Assembly: GCF_039537005.1 (NCBI RefSeq)
Contig: NZ_BAAAZR010000052.1
Location: 62,001-126,000 of the forward strand
Direction: 5' to 3'
From: Sphaerisporangium flaviroseum
GTDB lineage: Bacteria > Actinomycetota > Actinomycetes > Streptosporangiales > Streptosporangiaceae
DNA length: 64,000 nt
Positions 50,835-59,085 of the stretch are shown here, in pieces. Positions within the stretch are counted from its first letter, which is position 1. Each line of letters begins with the position of its first letter. The notes beneath the pieces are model-generated. The model was not told the DNA's origin. It searched no databases and saw only the letters and a list, made by a program, of their open reading frames with translations. The position numbers and the translations under genes were made by a program.

Positions 50835-52397
50835 TCAGCGGCTCGCCGTGAGCGTCCGGATCGCGCTGGGGAGCTCCAGAGCCACGTCCAGGGCCGCGAT
50901 GGGGGCCTGACCACCCTCCGGACCCCCGGCCGCCATCCGGGCCGCGAGACCGTGCACGAAGGCCGCGCACGAGGCCGCTTCATAACAGCTCAAACCCCCC
51001 GCGAGGAAGGCTCCCGCGATGCCGGCGAGCACGTCGCCCGTGCCGCCGGTGGCCAGCCAGGGGGTGCCCGTGAGGTTGACCCGGACCGGCCTGCCCTCCT
51101 CCGCGACCAGGGTAGTCGACCCCTTGAGCAGGACGGTCACCCCCAGCTCCGCCGCCGCGAGCCGCGCGTGGTGGAGCCTGCGCTCCTCGATCTCCTCGAC
51201 GGGCACGCCGAGCAGCCGGCCGAGCTCACCGGCGTGCGGAGTGATCAACGTGGGCGCCGAGCGCCGCAGCAGCGAGCGGTCGCGCGTGGCCAGGGTCAGC
51301 CCGTCGGCGTCGACCAGCACCGGCACGTCGCTGTCGAGAACGGACCTCGCCAGCGCGTGCGCGTCGTCGTCGGTGCCCATGCCGGGGCCGAGGACCCACG
51401 CCTGGACACGGCCGACCTCACGCACCCCCTCCTCGGGAGTGATGATCTTCGTCACCGCCTCCGGCCACTTGGCCCGCACCTGCTGGACGGCCTCGGCCGC
51501 GCTCGCGAAGCGCACCAGCCCCGCCCCCGCCCGTACGGCCCCGCCCACCGCGAGCACGGCGGCTCCGGTGAAGCGGTCGCTGCCGGCGACGACGCCGACC
51601 ACGCCTCTGCGGTACTTGTTCGACTCCGGCTCGGCGCGGGGCATCCGCTCGGCCACATCGGGGCCGGTGAGCGTGACCACGCCGGGAGCGGGCAGGAAGG
51701 GGCCGAGCCCGATGTCCACCTGCCGCAGGGTGCCGGCGTGGCTCGCCCCCGGGTCGATCAGCAGCCCGGCCTTGACGGCTCCGAACGTCACCGTCAGGTG
51801 GGCGCGTACCGCCTCGCCCTCGACCTCACCGGTGCTCGCGTCCACGCCGCTCGGCACGTCGACGGCCACGACGATGCCCGGGGAGCCCGCGCTCATCCTG
51901 GCCAGCGTGGCGTACGGCTCGCGCAGCGCCCCGGTGCCACCGATCCCGACCAGACCGTCCACGATGACATCGGCCCCGCCGATCAGGTTCACGAGCATCG
52001 GATCGGTCTCCAGCGCCTTGGCCGGACCGCTTGCGGACGTGCCGGCCTTCGCGCCCTCGGTGCGCGCGGGATCCGATATCCCGCGCAGGTCGTACGTCCG
52101 GCCGCCCACACGGCGGAGCTCGGCGAGGCCGCCTTCGTGCGTTCTGGCCCCGGCGAGGATCGCGTGCACCCGGGCGCCCCGGCGGGCGAGCGCCGCCCCC
52201 GCGTACAGCGCGTCGCCACCGTTGTCCCCGCTGCCGATCAGCAGGACGACGCGGGAGCCGTACACGCGGGGAAGGGCCTTCACACAGGCCACGGCCAGTC
52301 CCGTGGCGGCGCGCCGCATGAGCGTGCCCCCGGGCAGACGCGCCATCAGCACCTGTTCGGCGGCCCTGATCTCATCGGATGTGTACGCGGTCAGCAT
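50835..52397 (-). CDS. nnr: Bifunctional NAD(P)H-hydrate epimerase / dehydratase
   Basis: A 520-residue repair enzyme for damaged NAD(P)HX. The N-terminal epimerase (YjeF_N) part has LIGSGDNGGDALYAGAALARRG, VDGLVGIGGTG and VVAVDVPSGVDASTGEV. The C-terminal ADP-dependent dehydratase part has KYRRGVVGVVAGSDRFTGAAVLAVGGAVRAGAG, ITPHAGELGRLL and LATGGTGDVLAGI. Fused forms are usual in bacteria. A Pro/Ala/Ser stretch near residue 115 lengthens one loop. Start ATG 52397. Confidence 0.95.
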   Translation of the reverse strand: MLTAYTSDEIRAAEQVLMARLPGGTLMRRAATGLAVACVKALPRVYGSRVVLLIGSGDNGGDALYAGAALARRGARVHAILAGARTHEGGLAELRRVGGRTYDLRGISDPARTEGAKAGTSASGPAKALETDPMLVNLIGGADVIVDGLVGIGGTGALREPYATLARMSAGSPGIVVAVDVPSGVDASTGEVEGEAVRAHLTVTFGAVKAGLLIDPGASHAGTLRQVDIGLGPFLPAPGVVTLTGPDVAERMPRAEPESNKYRRGVVGVVAGSDRFTGAAVLAVGGAVRAGAGLVRFASAAEAVQQVRAKWPEAVTKIITPEEGVREVGRVQAWVLGPGMGTDDDAHALARSVLDSDVPVLVDADGLTLATRDRSLLRRSAPTLITPHAGELGRLLGVPVEEIEERRLHHARLAAAELGVTVLLKGSTTLVAEEGRPVRVNLTGTPWLATGGTGDVLAGIAGAFLAGGLSCYEAASCAAFVHGLAARMAAGGPEGGQAPIAALDVALELPSAIRTLTASR

Positions 52398-52455
52398 CTC
52401 ACCGAATGTAGCTCTCCCCGATCACCGGCGAGAAGGCCACCCGCCGCGAACTCCG

Positions 52456-52806
52456 TCACCCTTCGGCGATCACGTAGGCGACCGCGAATCCCCCGTCGTG
52501 GCTGAGCGACACGTGCCAGCGCTCCACACCCTGCTCCGCCGCCACCTCGGCGACCCGCCCGGTGACGCCGAGCACCGGCCGGCCGTGGGCGCCCGTCGTG
52601 ATCTCGGCGTCCCGGTGGCCGAGGCCCGGTGGCGCGCCCAGCGCCTTGGCCACCGCCTCCTTCGCGGCGAACCGCGCGGCCAGGGACTCCACCGGCAGCC
52701 CTCGCTCGGCATCGGTGAACAGCCGGTCCCGTAGCCCGTGCGTCCGTTCCAGGGCGGCCCGCAGACGGGCGACGTCGACGATGTCCACCCCGATCCCCAC
52801 GATCAC
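52456..52806 (-). CDS. acpS: Holo-acyl-carrier-protein synthase
   Basis: A 116-residue phosphopantetheinyl transferase acting on acyl carrier protein. GIGVDIVDVARLRAAL, metal Glu in FAAKEAVAKALG, and HVSLSHDGGFAVAYV are complete. It is upstream of nnr with a 58-base gap, the usual actinobacterial order. Start ATG 52806. It is divergent from coaA; both serve coenzyme A and its use, which may explain the shared promoter region. Confidence 0.95.
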   Translation of the reverse strand: MIVGIGVDIVDVARLRAALERTHGLRDRLFTDAERGLPVESLAARFAAKEAVAKALGAPPGLGHRDAEITTGAHGRPVLGVTGRVAEVAAEQGVERWHVSLSHDGGFAVAYVIAEG

Positions 52807-52944
52807 CGGTCGGCCCCACGCTGCCGGAACGAGGTGGGGACGGGCGCCTGAACGGCGGGCGGCGGGCGGCGGATCACGCCCTCATTTTGCCGCACACCTG
52901 CCCCCCGGCAGACGTAGGAGGACTTCTCAGTAGAGTTTGCGCCT

Positions 52945-53868
52945 ATGGAGGCACCCAACCCGTATGTCGAGCTCAGCCGCGAGCAATGGCGGAACCGGAG
53001 AAAGAACACGCCTCTGACCCTCACGGCCGACGAGCTGGAAGAGCTGCGCGGCGTCGACGACCCCATCGACCTGGCCGAGGTCACCGACATCTACCTTCCA
53101 CTGACCCGGCTGCTCAACCTGCACTTCACCGGGGCGCGGCAGCGCAGCGCGGCGCTGAACACCTTCCTCGGCGACGACAGCGAGCCCCCGCCGTACATCC
53201 TCGGCATCGCGGGCAGCGTCGCGGTCGGCAAGTCCACCACGGCACGGTTGCTGCACACCCTGCTCGCCCGCTGGCCCGAGCACCCTCGGGTCGACCTGAT
53301 CACCACCGACTCCTTCCTGTACCCCAACAAGGTGCTGGAGGAGCGCGGCATCACCGACCGCAAGGGCTTCCCCGAGAGCTACGACCGCCGGGCCCTGGTC
53401 CGCTTCGTCGCCGACGTGAAGGCCGGGGTGCCCGAGGTCCACGCGCCCATCTACAGCCACCTGGAGTACGACATCGTCCCAGGAACCGTGCAGACGGTGA
53501 GCCGGCCCGACATCCTGATCGTCGAGGGCCTGAACGTGCTCCAGCCCGCTCCTCCGGCGGCCCTGGCGGTCAACGACTACTTCGACTTCTCGATCTACGT
53601 CGACGCCAAGACCGAGGACATCCGGTCCTGGTACGTCGACCGGTTCCACAAGCTCCGCCGTACGGCCTTCGCCGACCCCAAGTCCTACTTCACCTACATC
53701 GCCGAACTGTCGGACGAGGAGGCGACCCGCTTCGCCAAGAACGTCTGGCGGGACGTCAACGAGCGCAACCTGGTGGAGAACATCGCCCCCACGCGTGGCC
53801 GCGCGGGCCTGGTCATGCACAAGGGCTCCGACCACTCCGTGCGCCGCATCCGGCTCCGGCGTACCTAG
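52945..53868 (+). CDS. coaA: Pantothenate kinase, type I
   Basis: A 307-residue P-loop kinase starting coenzyme A synthesis. It has PYVELSREQWRNRRKNTPLTLT, the P-loop GIAGSVAVGKSTTARLL, DSFLYPNKVLEERG, KGFPESYDRRALVRFVADVK, PIYSHLEYDIVPG and ILIVEGLNVLQ. Length and motifs match E. coli CoaA, which is inhibited by CoA. Start ATG 52945. Divergent from acpS by 138 bases. Confidence 0.96.
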   Translation: MEAPNPYVELSREQWRNRRKNTPLTLTADELEELRGVDDPIDLAEVTDIYLPLTRLLNLHFTGARQRSAALNTFLGDDSEPPPYILGIAGSVAVGKSTTARLLHTLLARWPEHPRVDLITTDSFLYPNKVLEERGITDRKGFPESYDRRALVRFVADVKAGVPEVHAPIYSHLEYDIVPGTVQTVSRPDILIVEGLNVLQPAPPAALAVNDYFDFSIYVDAKTEDIRSWYVDRFHKLRRTAFADPKSYFTYIAELSDEEATRFAKNVWRDVNERNLVENIAPTRGRAGLVMHKGSDHSVRRIRLRRT

Positions 53869-53877
53869 GATCGCCTC

Positions 53878-54843
53878 GTGCTCCACTTGCGGGTCATCTG
53901 CCCGGCCGACCGCAGCTCTGAACTGGTCGACCTCCTCACCGACGCCGGCGGCGTCACGAACGTCGTCGTGCTGCACGGCGCCGCCCACCGCCCGAAGGGC
54001 GATGTGGTGCTGTTCGATGTCGCGAGGGAGGCCGCGAACCAGATCATCGAGCGGCTGAAGGAGCTCGGGCTGGCCGAAGAGGGCTCGATCGCCATCGAGC
54101 GGGTCGACCTCTCCCTGTCCCGGGCCGCCGACACCGCCGAGGCCGAGGCGCCGGGCGCCCCCGACGATGCCGTGGTGTGGGAGGACCTTTCGACGCAGGT
54201 CTCGGCCGAGTGCCGGATCACCTGGGCCTACCTGGCGTTCCTCGCGATCGCCACGCAGATCGCGGCCATCGGCGTGCTGCTCCCCTCGATCATCCTGATC
54301 GTCGGCGGGATGGTGCTCGGGCCGGAGTTCGGCGCCGTGGCGGCCGTCTGCTTCGGCCTGCTCCGCCGTGACTGGCGCCTCATCACCCTGGCCGTCCGTA
54401 CTTTGGTCATCGGATTCACGGTCGCCATCGCCGTCACCTGCGCTTGCGCTCTCGTCTCGCGCGGCCTCGGCTGGATCGGCCCCGAGAACCTCAACGGCCA
54501 CACCGAGGTGGAGTTCATCGTCAAGCCCGACAAATGGTCGTTCATCATCGCGCTGCTCGCGGGCGCGGCCGGAGTGCTGTCCATCACGGCGGGCAAGTCG
54601 TCGGCCCTCGTCGGCGTCTTCATCTCGGTCACCACCGTCCCGGCGGCAGGCTACATCGCCATCGCCATCGCACTCGGCAAATGGGACGACGTGACCGGGT
54701 CGGTGGCGCAGCTCGCGGTCAACATCACCGGCATGGTGATCGCCGGCACGACCACGCTGTTGCTCCAGCGGTTCTTCTGGTCGAAGTACGGCCTGCGTAT
54801 CGCCTCCCCCACCCCTCGGATGAGGGGGAATTCCTCCGTGTGA
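53878..54843 (+). CDS. DUF389 membrane protein
   Basis: 321 residues. A cytosolic N-terminal domain of about 100 residues (VICPADRSSELVDLLTDAGGVTNVVVL) precedes a DUF389 membrane part with the family's ITWAYLAFLAIATQIAAIGVL, PSIILIVGGMVLGPEFGAVAAVCFGLLRRDW, and a later SFIIALLAGAAGVLSITAGKSSALVGVFISVTTVPAAGYIA. About six helices. Function is unknown; some members are thought to be transporters. GTG 53878 is nine bases after the coaA stop, so it may be in one transcript. Confidence 0.85.
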   Translation: MLHLRVICPADRSSELVDLLTDAGGVTNVVVLHGAAHRPKGDVVLFDVAREAANQIIERLKELGLAEEGSIAIERVDLSLSRAADTAEAEAPGAPDDAVVWEDLSTQVSAECRITWAYLAFLAIATQIAAIGVLLPSIILIVGGMVLGPEFGAVAAVCFGLLRRDWRLITLAVRTLVIGFTVAIAVTCACALVSRGLGWIGPENLNGHTEVEFIVKPDKWSFIIALLAGAAGVLSITAGKSSALVGVFISVTTVPAAGYIAIAIALGKWDDVTGSVAQLAVNITGMVIAGTTTLLLQRFFWSKYGLRIASPTPRMRGNSSV

Positions 54844-54854
54844 GGGAGGAACTC
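54828..54854 (+). terminator. Hairpin overlapping the DUF389 stop
   Basis: GAATTCCTCC (54828-54837) can pair with GGAGGAACTC (54845-54854) with one mismatch. The loop holds the TGA stop. There is no T tract. Confidence 0.35.
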
Positions 54855-54882
54855 GGGTCGCGCGCTTGGATAGTGTCCGGAC

Positions 54883-55791
54883 ATGACCATCCTCGCCACC
54901 GAGGGACTCACCAAACGCTTTCCGCGGGTGACGGCGCTCGACCGCCTCACCGTCACCGCGGGGTCAGGCGTCACCGGCCTGGTCGGGGCGAACGGCGCGG
55001 GGAAGTCCACTCTCATCAAGATCCTGCTGGGGCTGCTGCCGCCGACCGAGGGAAGCGCCACGGTCCTCGGCCTGAACCCCGCGACCCAGGCCCTCGACAT
55101 CCGGCGGGCCGTCGGCTACATGCCCGAGCACGACTGCCTCCCGCCCGACGTGTCCGCCACCGAGTTCACCGTCCACATGGCCCAGATGTCCGGCCTGCCG
55201 CGCAGCGCGGCGCGCGAGCGCGCCGCCGACACCCTGCGCCACGTCGGCCTGTACGAGGAGCGCTACCGTCCCATCGGCGGTTACTCCACCGGCATGCGGC
55301 AGCGGGTGAAACTGGCCCAGGCGCTGGTTCACGACCCACAGATGGTCTTCCTGGACGAGCCGACCAACGGCCTCGACCCCCAGGGCCGTGACGAGATGCT
55401 GGCCCTGATCCGCCGCATCGGCGCGGAGTTCGGCATCAGCGTGGTCGTCACCTCCCACCTGCTCGGCGAGCTCGAGAGGGTGTGCGACCACGTCATCGTC
55501 ATCGACGGGGGGCGCCTGCTCCGCTCCTCCTCCATCGGGGAGTTCACGCAGGCGACCCAGTCGATCACCGTCGAGGTCGAGGAGGGGCAGCAACCCCTCG
55601 CCGATCGGCTCACGGCCGCGGGCCAGCAGGTCACGGTGCACGGGCGCCTGCTGACGGTCGCGGTCGCCTCTCCTGGCACCTTCGACATCGTCCGGGACGC
55701 GGTGTGCGACCTCGACCTGTGCCTGGTCCGGCTCGAACAGGGCCGCCACCGCATCGAGGACGTCTTCCGGGAGGAGATGGCGAATGTCTGA
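54883..55791 (+). CDS. ABC transporter ATPase (CcmA type), first pair
   Basis: 302 residues. Walker A GANGAGKST, Q-loop region RAVGYMPEHDCLPPDVSATE, a signature with STGMRQR in place of LSGGQ, and Walker B MVFLDEPTNGLDP. The STGMRQR form is usual in ABC-2 exporters of lipids, peptides or drugs. It overlaps the next gene by eight bases and is the first of a four-gene block with two ATPase-permease pairs. Confidence 0.9.
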   Translation: MTILATEGLTKRFPRVTALDRLTVTAGSGVTGLVGANGAGKSTLIKILLGLLPPTEGSATVLGLNPATQALDIRRAVGYMPEHDCLPPDVSATEFTVHMAQMSGLPRSAARERAADTLRHVGLYEERYRPIGGYSTGMRQRVKLAQALVHDPQMVFLDEPTNGLDPQGRDEMLALIRRIGAEFGISVVVTSHLLGELERVCDHVIVIDGGRLLRSSSIGEFTQATQSITVEVEEGQQPLADRLTAAGQQVTVHGRLLTVAVASPGTFDIVRDAVCDLDLCLVRLEQGRHRIEDVFREEMANV

Positions 55792-56695
55792 GCCCGTCCC
55801 CATGCCGGCCTCGGCACCCCAGGCGGCGCCCACGGGCGTCATCCACGACATCGGATACCGCCACTACGACGGCCCGCGGCTCGGTCGCGGCCACGCGCTG
55901 GCGGCGCTCACGCTGAACAGCCTGCGCGGCGTCTTCGGCATCGGCCGCACCGCCCGCGCCAAGATCATGCCGTTCCTGCTCGCCGCGGTCATGATGCTGC
56001 CGGCCGTCGTGTCGATCGCCGTGATGGCGATGATCAAGCAGCGGGCGCTGCCCTATCCGGCGTACGCCGGGACGATGCAGGCCGTCCTCGCCGTCTTCCT
56101 CGCCGCGCAGTCGCCCTACCTGGTGGCGCCCGACCTCCGGTTCCGCGTGCTGCCGCTCTACCTGTCGCGGCCGACCACGACGGGCGACTACGTCACGGCC
56201 AAGCTCGCCGCGATGGCGCTCGCCCTGTTCCTCCTGATCGCCGTGCCCCTGACCGTGCTGTTCGCCGGTGAGCTGCTGGTCGACCTGCCGGGCCCGCCGC
56301 AGACCTCCGACTACATCGCGGCGATGGTCACCGCCGTGATCTACGCGCTGCTGCTGGCCTCCATCGGGGTCGCGCTGGCCTCCTTCACGCCCCGGCGCGG
56401 GCTCGGTGTCGCCTCGGTCATCGCCGCCTACCTGCTGTCGTCGGCGATCTCCGCCGTGCTGGTCGGGGTCCTGATGTCGGTCAGCCGCGACAGCGCCGCC
56501 GCCTGGGCCTGGCTGATCAACCCGTTCTTCCTGGTCGACTCCGTGCAGGTGTGGCTGTTCGGGACCAGCCCCAACAACGGCGACGGCTACCCACCGGGGG
56601 CCGGCGGCCCGATCGCGGCCGTCGCCGTGGTCGTGCTGATCGCCATGTGCGTGGCCGCCCTCGTCCTCCGCTACCGCAAGGCGGCCGCATCGTGA
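55784..56695 (+). CDS. ABC-2 type permease, first pair
   Basis: 303 residues with about six membrane helices (IMPFLLAAVMMLPAVVSIAVMAM, LALFLLIAVPLTVLFAGELLV, YIAAMVTAVIYALLLASIGVALA, and AVAVVVLIAMCVAALVLRY). A cytosolic N-terminal stretch holds GVIHDIGYRHYDGPRLGRGHAL, a segment shared by this exporter group. It starts within the ATPase gene and ends within the next ATPase start (GTGA). The cargo is not known. Confidence 0.85.
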   Translation: MSEPVPMPASAPQAAPTGVIHDIGYRHYDGPRLGRGHALAALTLNSLRGVFGIGRTARAKIMPFLLAAVMMLPAVVSIAVMAMIKQRALPYPAYAGTMQAVLAVFLAAQSPYLVAPDLRFRVLPLYLSRPTTTGDYVTAKLAAMALALFLLIAVPLTVLFAGELLVDLPGPPQTSDYIAAMVTAVIYALLLASIGVALASFTPRRGLGVASVIAAYLLSSAISAVLVGVLMSVSRDSAAAWAWLINPFFLVDSVQVWLFGTSPNNGDGYPPGAGGPIAAVAVVVLIAMCVAALVLRYRKAAAS

Positions 56696-57609
56696 TCATC
56701 GAACTGGGGCAGGTCTCCCGCTGGTACGGCAACGTGGTGGCCGTCAACGACGTCACGATGACGGTCGGGCCCGGCGTCACGGGCCTGCTCGGCCCCAACG
56801 GCGCGGGCAAGTCCACCCTGCTGCACATGATGGCCGGCTTCCTCGCCCCCTCCACCGGCACCGCGACCCTCGACGGCGAACCGATCTGGCGCAACCACCA
56901 GATCTACCGCTCCATCGGGCTGGTCCCCGAGCGTGAGGCCGTCTACGGGTTCCTCACCGGCTGGCAGTTCGTGCTCTCCAGCGCCCGCCTGCACCGCCTG
57001 CCCTCCCCCGAGGACGCCGCCGCCAAGGCCCTGGCCATGGTCGAGATGGAGGACGCCAAGGACCGGCGCATCGAGACCTACTCCAAGGGCATGCGCCAGC
57101 GGGTCAAGGTCGCCGCCGCGCTCGTCCACGAGCCGCGGGTGCTGCTGCTCGACGAGCCGTTCAACGGCATGGACCCGCGCCAGCGCCTGCACCTGATGGA
57201 CCTCGTCAGGGAACTGGGAGCCGCCGGTCGCACCATCCTGTTCAGCTCCCACATCCTGGAGGAGGTCGAACGGGTCGCCCAGCACATCGAGGTGCTGGTG
57301 GCGGGCCGCCACGCCGCCTCCGGCGACTTCCGCGAGATCCGCCGGCGCATGACCGACAGGCCGCACGTCTTCCGCGTGCGCTCCAGCGACGACCGGCGCC
57401 TGGCCGCCGCCCTGATCGCCGACGCCTCCTCCGGGTCGGTCTCCCTGGGCGAGGCCGGGCTGGAGGTCCAGGCGGTGGACTTCCGCAGGTTCACCTGGTC
57501 GCTGCCCCGCATCGCCCGCGACTCCGGGATCACCGTCTGGCAGGTCTCCCCCGCCGACGAGGACCTGGAGAGCGTCTTCTCCTACCTGATCTCCGGGAGC
57601 ACCCGATGA
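56692..57609 (+). CDS. ABC transporter ATPase, second pair
   Basis: 305 residues from GTG 56692 (overlapping the permease stop). Walker A GPNGAGKST, RSIGLVPEREAVYGFLTG, signature SKGMRQR, Walker B LLLDEPFNGMDP, and switch His in FSSHILEEVERV. It is more like its neighbour ATPase than other classes, so the pairs probably arose by duplication. Its end (Gly-Ser-Thr-Arg-TGA) is duplicated 53 bases downstream at the next start. Confidence 0.9.
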   Translation: MIIELGQVSRWYGNVVAVNDVTMTVGPGVTGLLGPNGAGKSTLLHMMAGFLAPSTGTATLDGEPIWRNHQIYRSIGLVPEREAVYGFLTGWQFVLSSARLHRLPSPEDAAAKALAMVEMEDAKDRRIETYSKGMRQRVKVAAALVHEPRVLLLDEPFNGMDPRQRLHLMDLVRELGAAGRTILFSSHILEEVERVAQHIEVLVAGRHAASGDFREIRRRMTDRPHVFRVRSSDDRRLAAALIADASSGSVSLGEAGLEVQAVDFRRFTWSLPRIARDSGITVWQVSPADEDLESVFSYLISGSTR

Positions 57610-57666
57610 GCTCTCCGTCCCCGGCGAACCTCGCCGCCTTCACCTCGGGGAGCATCCGATGAACTC
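57591..57666 (+). repeat. Duplicated stop/start junction between ATPase and permease
   Basis: CTCCGGGAGCACCCGATGAG plus CTC (57591-57613) and CTCGGGGAGCATCCGATGAA plus CTC (57644-57666) agree in 20 of 23 bases, 53 apart. The first copy ends the ATPase with TGA inside ATGA; the second supplies the ATG (57659) of the permease. Confidence 0.82.
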
Positions 57667-58375
57667 CGTCGTCGCAGGAATCACCTACCGGGCCGTGCTC
57701 GGGCGCCGCAGGATCCTGCTGCTGATCCTGCTCCCTCTCGTGCTCATCGGCCTCGCCCTGCTGCTGCGGGCCGTGGGCAGCACCGACGAGAAGGCCACGA
57801 TCACGCTCATGCAGGTCTACGCGATCGGGACCATGCTCCCGCTGCTCGGGCTGATCGCGGGCACGGGCACGATCGCTCCCGAGATCGACGACGGCACCAT
57901 CATCCACCTGCTGTCCAAGCCGATCTCCCGGCCGGTGATCGCCACCACCAAGTTCCTGGTGGCGGCCTCGATGCTCGCCGTCTTCGCCGCCGTCCCGACG
58001 TTCGTCGCCGCGTACCTGCTCGTCCGCGACGAGGCCGGCATCGCGTCCGGCTTCGCACTGGGCGCGCTGATCGGCGGCATCGCGTACGCGGCGGTGTTCC
58101 TGCTCCTCGGCGTCGTCACGCGGCACGCCGTGACCGTCGGCATCATCTACGCGGTGGTGTGGGAGAACCTCGTCGGCGGCTACGTGCCGGGGGCGCGGAA
58201 CTTCTCCATCCAGCAGTGGGCGCAGACCTTCGCCGCCGAGATCAGCACCTCCGGGTTCTTCAAGCCCTCCGTCGGCATGGGCTTCGCCGTCCCCGCCGTG
58301 CTGATCGTGACCATCGGCTCGGTCATCTGGGCCGGCCAGCGCCTTCGCTCCCTGTCCCTGACCGGCGACGAGTAG
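57659..58375 (+). CDS. ABC-2 type permease, second pair
   Basis: 238 residues with about six membrane helices (ILLLILLPLVLIGLALLLRAV, FLVAASMLAVFAAVPTFVAAYLLV, and FGVPAVLIV-like last helix FAVPAVLIVTIGSVIWAGQRL). The segment DDGTIIHLLSKPISRPVIATTKFL is the ABC-2 coupling region. It starts at ATG 57659 after GGGGAG, in the copied junction. Partner of the ATPase at 56692. Confidence 0.85.
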   Translation: MNSVVAGITYRAVLGRRRILLLILLPLVLIGLALLLRAVGSTDEKATITLMQVYAIGTMLPLLGLIAGTGTIAPEIDDGTIIHLLSKPISRPVIATTKFLVAASMLAVFAAVPTFVAAYLLVRDEAGIASGFALGALIGGIAYAAVFLLLGVVTRHAVTVGIIYAVVWENLVGGYVPGARNFSIQQWAQTFAAEISTSGFFKPSVGMGFAVPAVLIVTIGSVIWAGQRLRSLSLTGDE

Positions 58376-58408
58376 CCCGCCACGGCGGGCCGCTCCAAGC
58401 CCGGCGGC

Positions 58409-58469
58409 TCTGGCGGTTCAGCGACTCTGGGGCTCACAGGATCTGGCGGTTCAGCGACTCTGGGGCTCA
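58409..58469. repeat. 33-bp-period duplication of a gene end, stop included
   Basis: TCTGGCGGTTCAGCGACTCT plus GGGGCTCA (28 bases) is present at 58409-58436 and 58442-58469 without mismatch. The second contains the stop (TCA 58467-58469) of the minus-strand membrane gene; the first repeats it downstream. Confidence 0.93.
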
Positions 58470-58838
58470 GCGGCGGAACATCAGGCGGATGCAGACGCCG
58501 ATCGCGATGCAGCCGATGGAGAACACCATCAGCACCATCGAGGTGACGAAGCCGAGCGCCCAGAGGCCGTTGCCGTCTGGGTGGGGCGTCACGCCGTCCC
58601 AGATGGCCACGAGCGGTTGCGGAACGGAGAACGGCACGAGAACCGCCACGGCGCTCCTGACCGACACGGCCACCCCAAGGACCACGCCGCCGAGCAGGAC
58701 CGCGGCGCACATCCAGGGATACATCAGCGAGCGGAAGAAGTCCCCGTCCGTGCCGCTGACCGACAGGACCCACGTCGAGATCGCCCCTGCCACGAGGGAG
58801 ATGACGGCGATCAACTGGTGCCTGTGCCTGTGAACCAC
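58467..58838 (-). CDS. Small four-helix membrane protein, unknown
   Basis: 123 residues from GTG 58838. Hydrophobic segments: LIAVISLVAGAISTWVLSV, LMYPWMCAAVLLGGVVLGVAVSV, LVPFSVPQPLVAIW (weak), and LGFVTSMVLMVFSIGCIAIGVCI. The N-terminus is His-rich (VHRHRHQ). I do not recognise a family. It has its own strand position between the exporter block and glmM. Confidence 0.65.
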   Translation of the reverse strand: MVHRHRHQLIAVISLVAGAISTWVLSVSGTDGDFFRSLMYPWMCAAVLLGGVVLGVAVSVRSAVAVLVPFSVPQPLVAIWDGVTPHPDGNGLWALGFVTSMVLMVFSIGCIAIGVCIRLMFRR

Positions 58839-58944
58839 GAGCAGTCACCCTAAATCACATCGTCGGCCTGGCGATCCCTGCTTGCGGTGCTTGATGGCAT
58901 ATGTGGCCAAGCTGTGCACCCGGGCGGGGAGATCCGAACGCGGA

Positions 58945-58977
58945 AAGGCGGGGTCCTCGGTGCGAGGACCCCGCCTT
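58945..58977. terminator. Bidirectional intrinsic-type terminator
   Basis: AAGGCGGGGTCCTCG (58945-58959) and CGAGGACCCCGCCTT (58963-58977) are a perfect 15-base stem with loop GTG. It lies downstream of glmM (minus strand). The T tract is short. Confidence 0.82.
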
Positions 58978-59011
58978 GCGGTGCGTGGATCATGCTGTCC
59001 GGGCTCAGGCT

Positions 59012-59079
59012 CGTACGGCCCGGTTCCGGTTACGACCCAGGCGTACGGCCCGGCTCGAGTACGACCCGGGCTCGTACGG
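59012..59079. repeat. ~30-bp tandem repeats next to the glmM stop
   Basis: CGTACGGCCCGG begins at 59012 and 59042 with similar following sequence (ACGACCCRGG), and CGTACGG recurs at 59073. The glmM end itself (59086-59103) contains CTCAGGC and CGTACGG, so a weak link with gene-end duplication is possible. Confidence 0.6.
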
Positions 59080-59085
59080 ACGATC

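Noticed and set aside
52927..54501. Minus-strand open frame over coaA and DUF389
   Set aside because: It spans two well-supported plus-strand genes and a spacer; no family motifs.
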